This document shows, piece by piece, positions 8,845-17,767 of a DNA stretch of 64,000 bases. Position 1 is the stretch's first letter. Every line of letters begins with the position of its first letter. The notes beneath the pieces were generated by a model. That model was not told the origin of the DNA and searched no databases. It saw only the letters and a program-made list of their open reading frames with translations. This DNA comes from Castellaniella sp041675725. Lineage in GTDB: Bacteria > Pseudomonadota > Gammaproteobacteria > Burkholderiales > Burkholderiaceae_B. The DNA lies in contig NZ_JBAYTI010000002.1 in NCBI RefSeq assembly GCF_041675725.1, positions 1 to 64,000 on the forward strand, given 5' to 3'. The translations under genes and the position numbers were made by a program.

Positions 8845-10137
8845 ATGGCGATTGCCCAACAAGTGTTTCTGCGTGACGCCATGCGGCGCCTGAACCTCAC
8901 CCGGGACCTGTTTGCCGCCCGAATCGGGGTGAAACGGCGCGCTCTGGACACCTGGCTGCTACCCGAGGGTTCGCAGGAATCCCGCGCCATGCCCGAGGTC
9001 GTTGGCCGTTTCGTGACGGAGATCGTCGAAAACGACGCACTGCTGCAGAAATATGCGCAAACGGCCCAGACAGGGCCATTGCGGGACCGCATTGCGATCG
9101 ACAACAAGCATCAGCTGCTGTCGGTCGACCAGTTCAGCCGCGAATCGGTCGAAGAACTGTTCCGGGTGGCAGACCAGATGCAGCCTATCGCCCGTCGGCA
9201 AAAAGTATCCCGGGTGCTGGAAGGCGCGGTGCTGGGCAACCTGTTCTTCGAGGCCAGTACCCGCACGCGGGTCAGTTTCGGGGCTGCGTTCTGTCGGCTC
9301 GGCGGCTCTGTGTGCGACACCACGGGGTTCACCTTTTCGTCGATGGCCAAGGGCGAATCAATTTACGACACGAGCCGCGTGATGAGTGGCTACGTGGATG
9401 CCATGGTGATTCGCCACCCCGAGCAGGGCTCGGTGGCCGAGTTCGCCGCAGCCACGAACATCCCGGTGGTCAACGGGGGCGATGGCCCCGGCGAGCATCC
9501 CAGCCAGGCCTTGCTGGATCTCTACACCATCCTGACGGAATTCTCGCGGCTGGGCAAGCTGGTCGATGGCGCGCATGTGGTGATGGCGGGCGACCTGAAA
9601 TACGGGCGTACCGTGCATTCGTTGATCAAGCTGCTCGCGCTGTACCGCGGCTTGAAATTCACGCTGGTCTCGCCGCCCGGTCTCGAGATGCCAACCCATC
9701 TGCTCGAAAAGGCGGGCTGTAATGGCCATGTCATCGAACAGACTCACGATCTGCAGCAGGGTCTGCAGGGAGCCGACGTGGTCTACGCCACCCGTGTCCA
9801 GAAAGAGCGCTTTGCGGGGGAAACGCTCGAAGGCTATGACGAGGCCTTCCAGGTCAATCGGGCGATTGTCGACCGCTGCTGCGGCCCCGACGTCATCGTG
9901 ATGCACCCCTTGCCACGGGACAGCCGCGAAGGGGCGCACGACCTCAGCACCGATCTCAACCACGATGCCCGGCTGGCCATCTTCCGACAGGCCGACAACG
10001 GAATTCCCGTGCGCATGGCCATTTTTGCGGTATTGCTGGGCGTCGAGAGCCTGGTGCAGCATTCTATGCGCGACGTGACCTGGGTTCCGCCCTCGCATAT
10101 CGGGCCCGACGACAGCGTGTTTCACGGCATGTACTGA
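8845..10137 (+). CDS. pyrB: aspartate carbamoyltransferase with N-terminal HTH-like extension
   Basis: Cytoplasmic enzyme joining carbamoyl phosphate and aspartate in pyrimidine synthesis. The start ATG has GGAGG 5 nt upstream. The catalytic part shows the carbamoyl-phosphate loop STRTR (138-142), the HPSQALLDL stretch and HPLPR (from 354). At 430 aa it is about 120 residues longer than the usual catalytic chain. The first ~65 residues are helical, with a pattern like an XRE-type helix-turn-helix (RLNLTRDLFAARIGVKRRAL). It lies 31 bases after the SecD-head-like gene. No pyrI or pyrC is adjacent. Family assignment is certain; the role of the N-terminal module is inference. Confidence 0.93.
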   Translation: MAIAQQVFLRDAMRRLNLTRDLFAARIGVKRRALDTWLLPEGSQESRAMPEVVGRFVTEIVENDALLQKYAQTAQTGPLRDRIAIDNKHQLLSVDQFSRESVEELFRVADQMQPIARRQKVSRVLEGAVLGNLFFEASTRTRVSFGAAFCRLGGSVCDTTGFTFSSMAKGESIYDTSRVMSGYVDAMVIRHPEQGSVAEFAAATNIPVVNGGDGPGEHPSQALLDLYTILTEFSRLGKLVDGAHVVMAGDLKYGRTVHSLIKLLALYRGLKFTLVSPPGLEMPTHLLEKAGCNGHVIEQTHDLQQGLQGADVVYATRVQKERFAGETLEGYDEAFQVNRAIVDRCCGPDVIVMHPLPRDSREGAHDLSTDLNHDARLAIFRQADNGIPVRMAIFAVLLGVESLVQHSMRDVTWVPPSHIGPDDSVFHGMY

Positions 10138-10170
10138 GCCGCGTCCCCCGGGCGTGCCGGCGAATCCGGC

Positions 10171-11070
10171 TCAGGCCTGTTTCAGGCCGCCCAAAGCCGC
10201 CGTCAAGTCATCGAGCAGGCGGGCCAGTTCGCCCGTCATCAGTGCAAAGTCGGCATCGAGGCGTTCCGCCTCGTTGGCGGCCTGGCCATCCTGCTGGGCC
10301 TGGAGTACATCCAGCGGGGCGACTCGCTTGATGTCCAGGTTTTCGGTCAGCACGAATGAGACCCTGTCATGCCAGGTCAGCGCCAGGCGGGTGCACTGCT
10401 TGCCCTGCGTGATGTGCCGGCGCACTTCCTCTGGGTCTAGCGTCTGTCGCACGTAGCGCACCGTGGCGCGCGATTCGTTGGTGGCCTGCAATTCGGTGTC
10501 CTGGTCGATGGCAAAACCGACGGGAGGTTCGTCATCCAGCAGCCATTGGGTCATGGCGGCCGCCGGGGATACCTGGACATGCAGGGGAACGATGGGGAAG
10601 GGGGTCAGCGTCCGGGCCAGCAGACCGAGGAAGTCGTCGCTGCGGGCGGTGGCCGCCGCATCGATCGCCATCCACCCGTGCTGGGTATCGATCCAGGCCC
10701 GCGTATCGTGCGCAATTACGAAGGCACGCGGCAGCAGCTCGAGGGTGATCTGTTCCTTGATGTCCTTCATTTGCTTGCGGCCCGGCCGGTAGCCCTGACG
10801 GGCTTCGATTTCTTGCGCCCGTGCGAGGCTGGCCTGGTTGATGACGGTGGCCGGCAGCAGCTTCTTTTCGGTGTGCATGCGCAGCAGAATCTGGCCATGC
10901 GCGGCATGGACCAGGCCGCCCTCCTCGCGCGGTGGCAGCCAGCCCGATGCCTGGCTGTCCTGGCTGCCTCCCGGTTCGAAAGCCAGCGGTTCGAGCGCGC
11001 TTTCGAGGGCGTCGTGTGAGAGGGCAGCATGGCTGGCGAGACGGTACAGCTTGAGATTCTTGAACCACAT
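10171..11070 (-). CDS. rdgC: recombination-associated protein RdgC
   Basis: Nucleoid-associated, ring-forming DNA-binding protein that modulates RecA access to DNA. The 299-residue protein begins with the family signature MWFKNLKLYRL and keeps the usual RdgC length (about 300 aa) and conserved blocks (LPATVINQ, GRKQMKDIKEQ, LLPRAF, and GKQCTRLALTW near the C-terminus). It converges with pyrB across a 33-base gap. That gap holds a GCCGG/CCGGC stem but no T-run. It stands alone on the minus strand, 63 bases downstream of the MFS gene, so it might be read through from that operon. Confidence 0.93.
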   Translation of the reverse strand: MWFKNLKLYRLASHAALSHDALESALEPLAFEPGGSQDSQASGWLPPREEGGLVHAAHGQILLRMHTEKKLLPATVINQASLARAQEIEARQGYRPGRKQMKDIKEQITLELLPRAFVIAHDTRAWIDTQHGWMAIDAAATARSDDFLGLLARTLTPFPIVPLHVQVSPAAAMTQWLLDDEPPVGFAIDQDTELQATNESRATVRYVRQTLDPEEVRRHITQGKQCTRLALTWHDRVSFVLTENLDIKRVAPLDVLQAQQDGQAANEAERLDADFALMTGELARLLDDLTAALGGLKQA

Positions 11071-11133
11071 GGTGATCGGCGGACAGAGTCGAATGACTGG
11101 ATATGGGCGGGGCTTGATTGTACACGCCGGCCT

Positions 11134-12816
11134 TCATGGGGCATCGAGGTCGTTGTGCCGCGTCTCGCGCACGAAGAGACTGCCTATGACGAGCGTCATG
11201 ATGCAGATGATGATGGGGTACCACAGGCCGTCGTACATGTTGCCGGTGGTCGCCACGGTGGCAAAGGCGACGGGTGGCAGGAAGCCGCCGAACCAACCGT
11301 TGCCGATGTGGTAGGGCACGCTCATGGAGGTGTAGCGGATGCGCGTCGGAAACATTTCGACCAGCATGGCGGCAATCGGCCCATACACCATGGTGACCTG
11401 GAAAACAAGAAAGAACAGCAGCAGCAGAACCATGACGTAGTTGATTTGGGATGGGTCGGCGCGTGCCGGGTAGCCGTGGCTGCGGATGGCCTGAGCCAGG
11501 GCGTTCTGCAGCTGGGTGCTGCGTTGCGCGAATTCGATGCGGCTGAGATCGGTGCCATCGAAGCTGTCGATGCGCTGCTGGCCGATCATGGCATAGGCGG
11601 TGCTCCCGGCCGGCGCGGGCTGATTGATGTAGTTCACCGAATGGTTGGCCATGAAGGTCTTGATCAGATCGCAGGCGCTGGTGAATGTGGCCAGCCCGAT
11701 GGGGTTGAACTGCAGCGAACAGTCATCTGGATCGGAGATGACATAGACCGGCGCTGTGTCCTGGGCGCGCTCGAGCGCCGGATTGGCATAGTGCGTCAGG
11801 CCCTTGAAGATCGGAAAATAGGTGACGGCGGCAATCAGGCAGCCCGCCATGATGATCGGCTTGCGCCCGATGTGATCGGATAATGAGCCAAAGAACAGGA
11901 AGAACGGGCAGGCCAGCAGAAGGGCCAGCGCAACCAGTAGATTGGCCGTGTTGGCATCCACGCGCAGGGTTTCGGTGAGGAAATACAAGGCATAGAATTG
12001 GCCGGTGTACCAGACCACGGCCTGCCCGGCCGTCAGGCCCAGCAGCGCCAGCAGGATCAGGCGCAGGTTGCGCCAGCGCCCGAAGGCCTCTTTGATCGGC
12101 GCGCGCGACACCAGGCCTTCGGACTTCATGCGGGTGAAGGCGGGAGACTCGTGCAAGCGCAAGCGGATCCAGACCGAAATCACGAGCAGCAGCACCGAAA
12201 TCAGGAACGGAATGCGCCAGCCCCAGTTGTGGAAGGCCTCCTCACCCAATACGCCACGTGTACCCAGGACCACCACCAGTGAGAGAAACATGCCGGTCGT
12301 TGCCGTGGTCTGTATCCAACTGGTGAAGAAACCGCGGCGATGGGACGGCGCGTGTTCTGCCACATACACGGCTGCGCCGCCGTATTCCCCGCCCAGGGCC
12401 AGACCCTGGAGTAGGCGCAGCAACAGCAGGATCATGGGCGCGGCCGAACCGATCGAGGAGACCGATGGCAGCACGCCGACCAGGAACGTGGACAGCCCCA
12501 TGATCAGGATCGAGATCACGAAAGCGTACTTTCGCCCCACCATGTCGCCCAGGCGCCCAAACACCAAGGCACCGAAAGGGCGTACGGCAAAACCGGCCGC
12601 AAAAGTGAGCAGCGCAAAGATGAATCCGGTGGTCGGATTCAATTCGGTGAAGAAGTGCTGTGCGATGACGGCTGCGAGTGAGCCGTATACGTAGAAATCG
12701 TACCATTCAAATACCGTGCCCATAGAGGACGCAAGAATGACGCGACGTTCTTCGTACGTCATGGGGCGACTGGCATCGCTGCCCATTTCGGGGGGCGTTC
12801 GAAGGGTTCGGTTCAT
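11134..12816 (-). CDS. MHS-family (ProP/ShiA-type) MFS transporter with a large loop insertion
   Basis: Proton-coupled symporter of the metabolite:H+ family, 560 aa, in the inner membrane. The diagnostic N-terminal TM1 motif FEWYDFYVYG and the loop motif GRLGDMVGRKYAF are present, as is a second MFS motif SDHIGRKP. Between about residues 345 and 460 a hydrophilic segment of roughly 115 residues interrupts the C-terminal six-helix bundle, which is why the protein is longer than usual (about 430-450). The start overlaps the histidine kinase stop by 4 bases (ATGA), so it is the third gene of a regulator-kinase-transporter operon. Substrate is unknown; a dicarboxylate or tricarboxylate is plausible from the TctDE-like regulators. 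Confidence 0.88.
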   Translation of the reverse strand: MNRTLRTPPEMGSDASRPMTYEERRVILASSMGTVFEWYDFYVYGSLAAVIAQHFFTELNPTTGFIFALLTFAAGFAVRPFGALVFGRLGDMVGRKYAFVISILIMGLSTFLVGVLPSVSSIGSAAPMILLLLRLLQGLALGGEYGGAAVYVAEHAPSHRRGFFTSWIQTTATTGMFLSLVVVLGTRGVLGEEAFHNWGWRIPFLISVLLLVISVWIRLRLHESPAFTRMKSEGLVSRAPIKEAFGRWRNLRLILLALLGLTAGQAVVWYTGQFYALYFLTETLRVDANTANLLVALALLLACPFFLFFGSLSDHIGRKPIIMAGCLIAAVTYFPIFKGLTHYANPALERAQDTAPVYVISDPDDCSLQFNPIGLATFTSACDLIKTFMANHSVNYINQPAPAGSTAYAMIGQQRIDSFDGTDLSRIEFAQRSTQLQNALAQAIRSHGYPARADPSQINYVMVLLLLFFLVFQVTMVYGPIAAMLVEMFPTRIRYTSMSVPYHIGNGWFGGFLPPVAFATVATTGNMYDGLWYPIIICIMTLVIGSLFVRETRHNDLDAP

Positions 12817-14264
12817 GTTCGGGCTTTCGGGAGGTCGCGCGGAAAAGAGACGCGTAGCCGGGTGCCGGCGCTGTCGGGGTCATGGTGGTTGCCGCAGGGC
12901 AGAAAACGGATGTCTGCCTTGTGGTGTTCAGTGATTTCGCGCACGATGGCCAGCCCCAGGCCGCTGCCTTCGGCCTCCTGGCCGAGGATGCGATAGAACC
13001 GGTCGAAGACCCGTTCGCGTTCGGCCGGCGGGATGCCAGGGCCGTTGTCCTGCACCTCGAGGCAAACCTGATGGCCGTCGGCCAGGGCGCGTACGGTCAC
13101 CCGGCCGCCCGCAGGGGTATACAGCAAGGCGTTGTCGATCAGGTTGTTGAGCAATTCGCGGATCATCAAGGCATTGCCGAATACCGGCAGCGGCTCATCG
13201 GCGCCTTCGAAACCCAGGTCGATCTGGCGCTGCAGGGCCGTGGGCAGCCAGTCGAGGATGCACTGCTCGGCCAGCGGGCGCAGGTCGACCGGCGCTTGCA
13301 CCGGTTCCATCCCCGGTTGATGCGATTCGGCCCGTGCCAGTAGAAGCAGCTGGTTGACCAGGCGCGTGGCGCGGTCCGACCCCATGATCAACTGCTGCAG
13401 GCTGATGCGCATGTGTTCGGGATCTTTTTCGCGCAGGGCGACTTCGCACTGGGTGCGAATGCCAGCCAGCGGGGTCTTGAGCTGGTGCGCTGCATTGGCC
13501 ACGAAGCGGCGCTGCGAGTCGATGGAATCGGCCAGGCGCCGCAGCAGGTTGTTCATGGCGGCGATCAGCGGGACGATCTCGGCTGGGGCGAGGTCATCGC
13601 GAATTGGCGATAGGTCGCTGGGTTTGCGCCGGCGCATGTGTTCCTGCAGGATGCTGAGGGGCTCGAGGCCCTGGGTGAGCCCCAGGCCAGCCAGCATGGC
13701 GGCCAGCGGCAGAATGATCAGCTGCGGCGTGAGCATGCCGGTGAGGATTTCCTGCTGGAGGGTGGCGCGGGGTTCGGCCGGCTCGGCCACCACCGCCAGA
13801 AAGCCGGTGCCGTCGAGGTCGCGCCCGCCCCATACGTAGGCGATGCGCAGCGCTTGATGACCCAGCGTGGCATTGCGAAACCGGACCTGGTCGATGTCAT
13901 AGCCCCAGTCATCCGGCACCGGAATGGTGGAATCGCCCGCCAGGCGCTGGCCATTGGCATCGAGAATCAGCCAGCGCGTAGGCTCTTCTTCATGGCTGCC
14001 GGCCAACACGTTGCGCGCCGCATCGGAGATGTGCAGGGTCCCTTGCTGCACGTGTTGCAGTTCGATTTCATGGCGCAGCAGCCGCAGGTGGCTGGCCAGC
14101 GTCCGGTCGTAGGGCGAATTCGCCAGATTCAAGGAGATGAAATAGGTGATGACGATGCCAATCGACCATAGCGTGAACAAGGGTACGATCATCCACAGCA
14201 GAATGCGCCCGAGCAGGGTGGGGTGTCGATGATTGCGCCGGCGGCGCCCGTTGCTGGGAAACAT
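12813..14264 (-). CDS. sensor histidine kinase, TctE/QseC-like
   Basis: Membrane sensor kinase of 483 aa. TM1 (about 17-45) is followed by a periplasmic domain of about 130 residues, TM2 (about 178-200), a HAMP-like linker, the dimerisation helix with phospho-acceptor His260 in AAHQLKTPLAG, and an ATPase domain with N-box NNLIDNALLYTP, DNGPGIP and GSGLGLAIV. The start chosen at 14264 is 9 bases after the response regulator stop. A longer reading would run inside that gene and has no plausible N-terminus. It forms an operon with the regulator upstream and the transporter downstream, and probably senses the transporter substrate. Confidence 0.93.
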   Translation of the reverse strand: MFPSNGRRRRNHRHPTLLGRILLWMIVPLFTLWSIGIVITYFISLNLANSPYDRTLASHLRLLRHEIELQHVQQGTLHISDAARNVLAGSHEEEPTRWLILDANGQRLAGDSTIPVPDDWGYDIDQVRFRNATLGHQALRIAYVWGGRDLDGTGFLAVVAEPAEPRATLQQEILTGMLTPQLIILPLAAMLAGLGLTQGLEPLSILQEHMRRRKPSDLSPIRDDLAPAEIVPLIAAMNNLLRRLADSIDSQRRFVANAAHQLKTPLAGIRTQCEVALREKDPEHMRISLQQLIMGSDRATRLVNQLLLLARAESHQPGMEPVQAPVDLRPLAEQCILDWLPTALQRQIDLGFEGADEPLPVFGNALMIRELLNNLIDNALLYTPAGGRVTVRALADGHQVCLEVQDNGPGIPPAERERVFDRFYRILGQEAEGSGLGLAIVREITEHHKADIRFLPCGNHHDPDSAGTRLRVSFPRDLPKART

Positions 14265-14272
14265 GCGCGTGG

Positions 14273-14974
14273 TCAGTTGACCGTGGCTGGATCGGCCTGC
14301 ATATCGCGTGTGTCGGGCTCGAGACAGTAGCCCAGGCCCCGGACCGTCAGGATATGGACGTCGGCGGGTTCGATTTTCTTGCGCAGGCGATGAATATAGA
14401 CTTCGATCGCATTGGTGGTGACTTCTTCGCCCCACTCGCACAGCAGATCGACCAGCTGGTGCTTGCTGATCATGCGCCCGCTGCGCGACAGAAAGATTTC
14501 CAGCAGGCTGGTCTCGCGCGCGGAGAGATCGAGGGGGGACTGGTCGATGCTGGCGAGGCGACCGACCAGGTCGAACGTGAGCCGGCCATGGCGCAGGATG
14601 GAGCTGCGGCTGCCGCCATGGCGGCGTATCAGGGCCCGCACGCGCGCCTCGAGCTCGCTGAGGGCAAAGGGCTTGGACATGTAGTCATCGGCGCCGAGGT
14701 CCAGGCCTTCGACGCGCTGTTCGACCGAATCGGCTGCCGTCAGAACGAGCACCGGAATGGGGGTGCCGCGTTGGCGCAGCTTGCGCAACACGGACAGGCC
14801 GTTCAGGCGGGGCAGGCCCAGGTCGAGGATGAGCAGGTCGAATGCCTGCAACTGCAGGGCCGAATCGGCGCTGGAGCCGTCATTCACCACGTCGACGGCA
14901 TAGCCGTCGTAGCGCAGGGATCGGGACAAGCCATTGGCTAGAATACTGTCGTCTTCGGCGATGAGAATACGCAT
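14273..14974 (-). CDS. OmpR/TctD-family response regulator
   Basis: DNA-binding response regulator of 233 aa. The receiver domain (1-115) has the acidic pocket D8/D9, phospho-acceptor D51 (ILDLGLPR), T79 and K101 (KPF). The C-terminal winged helix (about 125-220) ends with VYIHRLRKKI and TVRGLGYCL. The start MRILIAEDD at 14974 matches the family's usual N-terminus; extending upstream adds non-homologous residues. It is the first gene of the minus-strand three-gene operon. It is divergent from recA across 278 bases, which hold the recA promoter on the right. Confidence 0.94.
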   Translation of the reverse strand: MRILIAEDDSILANGLSRSLRYDGYAVDVVNDGSSADSALQLQAFDLLILDLGLPRLNGLSVLRKLRQRGTPIPVLVLTAADSVEQRVEGLDLGADDYMSKPFALSELEARVRALIRRHGGSRSSILRHGRLTFDLVGRLASIDQSPLDLSARETSLLEIFLSRSGRMISKHQLVDLLCEWGEEVTTNAIEVYIHRLRKKIEPADVHILTVRGLGYCLEPDTRDMQADPATVN

Positions 14975-15144
14975 GACGGAGAAGACACTCCGGAAGTCGG
15001 GCTCGAGGCACGGGCCGCCTGCCGGAGGCAACCCGCTTCGGGCCATTTTGACATGATCGGCGGCGTGCCAGCATCAGGGTTAACGATGGGCTGGCGCATG
15101 ACGTGGCCTGGCCGGCTGTCCGCGCGCTGTGCCGAATATGTGAC

Positions 15145-15164
15145 AACTGGGTTTTCATACAGTA
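15145..15164 (+). promoter_or_regulatory. LexA (SOS) box upstream of recA
   Basis: AACTGG-N8-ACAGTA matches the LexA consensus TACTGT-N8-ACAGTA with CTGG in place of CTGT in the left arm and one further flank mismatch. It sits 89 bases before recA and directly upstream of the recA -10 element, where LexA binding would block polymerase. This is the location expected for SOS control of recA. Confidence 0.65.
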
Positions 15165-15172
15165 TCATTTGA

Positions 15173-15181
15173 TGCCATAAT
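15173..15181 (+). promoter_or_regulatory. recA promoter, extended -10
   Basis: TGCCATAAT reads as an extended -10 (TG-N-CATAAT). A weak -35 (TTTTCA, 15152-15157) lies 18 nt upstream inside the LexA-like box. Transcription would begin near 15188, giving a leader of about 65 nt before the recA start. Confidence 0.5.
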
Positions 15182-15252
15182 TTGATTTATCCAGTCAATC
15201 GGCATGCGGGCCGGCAAACCCGCTGCCATCACATCACACAGGAATCTTCCCC

Positions 15253-16314
15253 ATGGACGAACGCTCCGGCAAGGTCAATCCAGAACGCGCCAAGGCCCTG
15301 GCAGCCGCCCTGTCGCAAATTGAAAAACAGTTCGGCAAGGGCTCCATCATGCGCTATGGCGACAACCAGGTCGAGCACGACATCCAAGTCGTGTCCACCG
15401 GTTCGCTGGGCCTCGACATCGCCCTGGGTGTGGGCGGGTTGCCGCGCGGGCGCGTCATCGAAGTCTACGGCCCAGAATCCTCGGGCAAGACCACGCTCAC
15501 CCTGCAGGTCATTGCAGAAATGCAAAAAATCGGCGGCACCTGTGCCTTCATCGATGCCGAACACGCCCTCGACGTGCAATACGCCGCCCGGCTGGGCGTG
15601 AATCTGGCCGACCTGCTCATTTCCCAGCCCGACACCGGCGAGCAGGCCCTCGAAATCACCGACGCGCTGGTGCGTTCGGGCTCGGTCGACCTCATCGTCA
15701 TCGACTCGGTCGCCGCTCTGGTGCCCAAGGCCGAAATCGAAGGCGACATGGGCGATTCCCTGCCTGGCCTCCAGGCCCGGCTCATGAGCCAGGCCCTGCG
15801 CAAGCTCACCGCCACCATCAAGCGGGCCAACTGCATGGTGATCTTCATCAACCAGATCCGCATGAAGATCGGCGTCATGTTCGGCAATCCGGAAACCACC
15901 ACCGGTGGCAATGCGCTCAAGTTCTATTCTTCCGTACGGCTCGACATCCGGCGCATCGGCGCCATCAAAAAGGGCGACGAGGTCCTGGGCAACGAAACCC
16001 GGGTCAAGGTCGTCAAGAACAAGGTGGCGCCGCCGTTCAAGCAGGTCGAATTCGACATCATGTATGGCACCGGCATTTCGCGCGAAGGTGAAATCATCGA
16101 CCTCGGCGTCCAGGCCGGCATCGTCGACAAATCCGGGGCTTGGTACAGCTATCGCGGGGACCGCATCGGGCAGGGCAAAGACAACGTGCGCGAATACCTC
16201 AAAGAGCACCCTGACATGGCCCTCGACATCGAAAATCGGGTGCGCGAGCAATTCGGGATCCCCGTGCGTTCCGATGCGCCCCGCGCCGAACCCTCCGTGG
16301 CCGATGGCGACTGA
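15253..16314 (+). CDS. recA: recombinase RecA
   Basis: ATP-dependent strand-exchange protein and SOS coprotease, 353 aa, cytoplasmic. Walker A GPESSGKT is at 73-80. The ALKFYSSVRLDIRR block and the GNETRVKVVKNK segment are present, and the C-terminal tail is acidic. AGGA lies 9 nt upstream of the ATG. The first residues MDERSGKVNPERAKAL are typical of Burkholderiales RecA. The end overlaps recX by 11 bases, so RecX, its inhibitor, is translationally coupled. A LexA-like box and extended -10 promoter lie upstream. Confidence 0.98.
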   Translation: MDERSGKVNPERAKALAAALSQIEKQFGKGSIMRYGDNQVEHDIQVVSTGSLGLDIALGVGGLPRGRVIEVYGPESSGKTTLTLQVIAEMQKIGGTCAFIDAEHALDVQYAARLGVNLADLLISQPDTGEQALEITDALVRSGSVDLIVIDSVAALVPKAEIEGDMGDSLPGLQARLMSQALRKLTATIKRANCMVIFINQIRMKIGVMFGNPETTTGGNALKFYSSVRLDIRRIGAIKKGDEVLGNETRVKVVKNKVAPPFKQVEFDIMYGTGISREGEIIDLGVQAGIVDKSGAWYSYRGDRIGQGKDNVREYLKEHPDMALDIENRVREQFGIPVRSDAPRAEPSVADGD

Positions 16315-16783
16315 GCCGTCATCAGGGCCCAAGGGCGCGCCGGCCAGCCGCATCAAGGCGCGGGCCGTGGGCTATCTGTCGCGCCGTGAACACTCGCGCG
16401 CCGAACTCCGGCGCAAATTGATGGCGCATGGCGACGATCCCGCGGCCATTGATGCCGTGCTCGATCAACTGACGGCCGGTCACTGGCAATCCGACGCCCG
16501 TTACGTACAGGGGTACGTACGCACCAAAGCACCACGCCAAGGGGCCCTGCGCATCCTCCAGGCCCTGCGCCAGCAGGGCGTCGATGAAGCCGAACTCGAT
16601 GCGGTGCGCCAGCAGTTGCAGGGCACCGAGCACGCCCGGGCGCGGCAGGTTTGGCAGGCCCGGTTTTCCGGGCCGGCCGCCGATGCCCGCGAGTACGCCC
16701 GGCAGTACCGGTTCCTGGCTGGCCGGGGGTTTGGCGCCGACGTCATCCGCGCTGTCCTGGCCCATCAAGACCCAGACGCCTGA
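16304..16783 (+). CDS. recX: regulatory protein RecX
   Basis: Protein of 159 aa that inhibits RecA filament growth. The start at 16304 (MATEPSSGPKG) overlaps the recA end by 11 bases in another frame. The protein has the tandem three-helix repeats of RecX: AVGYLSRREHSRAELRRKL, VLDQLTAGHWQSDARYVQ and a final RFLAGRGFGADVIRAVL. Length and position are normal for the family. It is probably expressed only with recA as part of the SOS response. Confidence 0.92.
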   Translation: MATEPSSGPKGAPASRIKARAVGYLSRREHSRAELRRKLMAHGDDPAAIDAVLDQLTAGHWQSDARYVQGYVRTKAPRQGALRILQALRQQGVDEAELDAVRQQLQGTEHARARQVWQARFSGPAADAREYARQYRFLAGRGFGADVIRAVLAHQDPDA

Positions 16784-16855
16784 GCCCTCGCCCGGTGCCA
16801 TCGTTCAGCGTGGCCTGGCGCGGCTGCCTTCACGCGCGTTTGATCGTCGCTCCGT

Positions 16856-17767
16856 TCAGGGGGCCCGGATGCCCGGCAAAGTGGCAAACGAGGTCTCGCG
16901 CGCTTGTTTCACGAAGGCTTGCACGTACGGCGTCGCTTCGTCTTCCAGCCTGATGGCGGCCTGCAAGGTGCGCCAGATGCCATCGCCCAGGCGGCAGACC
17001 GTCAGGCCGGCGACATCGCGATATTCATCCAGCGCCCAGCTGGGCAGGGCGGCCACGCCGCGTCCGCTGAGCACCAGCTGCACGATCATGGGGGTCAGCT
17101 CTGCCGTGCGCAGCGCGCGCGGCTCCACGTCGGCAGGGTCAAGGAATCCTGTAAACACGTCCAACCGGCTGCGGTCTACCGGGTAGGTGATCAACGTTTC
17201 GTTTGCCAGGTCTTCAGGGCCGAGGCGGGCCGCCTGCGCCAATGGGCTTCGGCTTGCGACCGCCAGCACCAGTTCGTAGGCAAACAGGCTGGTATAGCGG
17301 ATTCCTTCCAGGGGCTGGGGATCCGACGTCACCACAACGTCCACGTCGCCGCGAACCAGGGCGGGCAGGGGGGCGAACGCGAAGGCGGCCGTCAGGTCCA
17401 GGGCGACCTCCGGCCAGTCCTTGCGAAAGGTGTCCAGGGTCGGCATCAGCCATTGGAAGCAGGAGTGACAATCGATGGCCACGTGCAGGCGCCCGGCGCG
17501 CCCGACCGACAGGCGAAACAGCTCCAGCTCGGCGGCCCGGATGCGCGGCAGCACGTCTTCTGCGAGCGCTACCAGGCGCAGTCCGGCGGTGGTCAGGCGC
17601 GCCGGGCGGGTGCGCCGGTTGAGCAGCGAAATCTTCAGCCGCACTTCGAGGTCGCGCAGCTGGTGTGACAGCGCGGACTGCGTCAGGTGCAGCCGTTCGG
17701 CGGCTTCCTGCAGGCTGCCTTCTTCGCGGATAGCCAGCATGGTTTCAAGGTGGCGGACTTCTAACAT
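16856..17767 (-). CDS. metR: LysR-type regulator MetR
   Basis: Homocysteine-responsive activator of methionine genes, 303 aa. The N-terminal helix-turn-helix (about 1-60) contains the LTQSALSHQLRDLE recognition region, and the effector domain follows (about 90-295; CHSCFQWLMP is a MetR-type motif). The identity rests on this motif and on its divergent position next to metE, the classic MetR target. Start codons of the two genes are 102 bases apart, and the shared region should hold MetR sites and both promoters. Confidence 0.92.
   Translation of the reverse strand: MLEVRHLETMLAIREEGSLQEAAERLHLTQSALSHQLRDLEVRLKISLLNRRTRPARLTTAGLRLVALAEDVLPRIRAAELELFRLSVGRAGRLHVAIDCHSCFQWLMPTLDTFRKDWPEVALDLTAAFAFAPLPALVRGDVDVVVTSDPQPLEGIRYTSLFAYELVLAVASRSPLAQAARLGPEDLANETLITYPVDRSRLDVFTGFLDPADVEPRALRTAELTPMIVQLVLSGRGVAALPSWALDEYRDVAGLTVCRLGDGIWRTLQAAIRLEDEATPYVQAFVKQARETSFATLPGIRAP

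Noticed and set aside
10156..10170. GCCGG-CGAAT-CCGGC stem as a bidirectional terminator between pyrB and rdgC
   Set aside because: Stem is only 5 bp and there is no T-run on either side.
12813..14441. Longer 542-residue form of the histidine kinase
   Set aside because: The first 59 residues would be read from the response regulator's coding sequence and show no signal or membrane character; the start at 14264 gives a normal kinase N-terminus.
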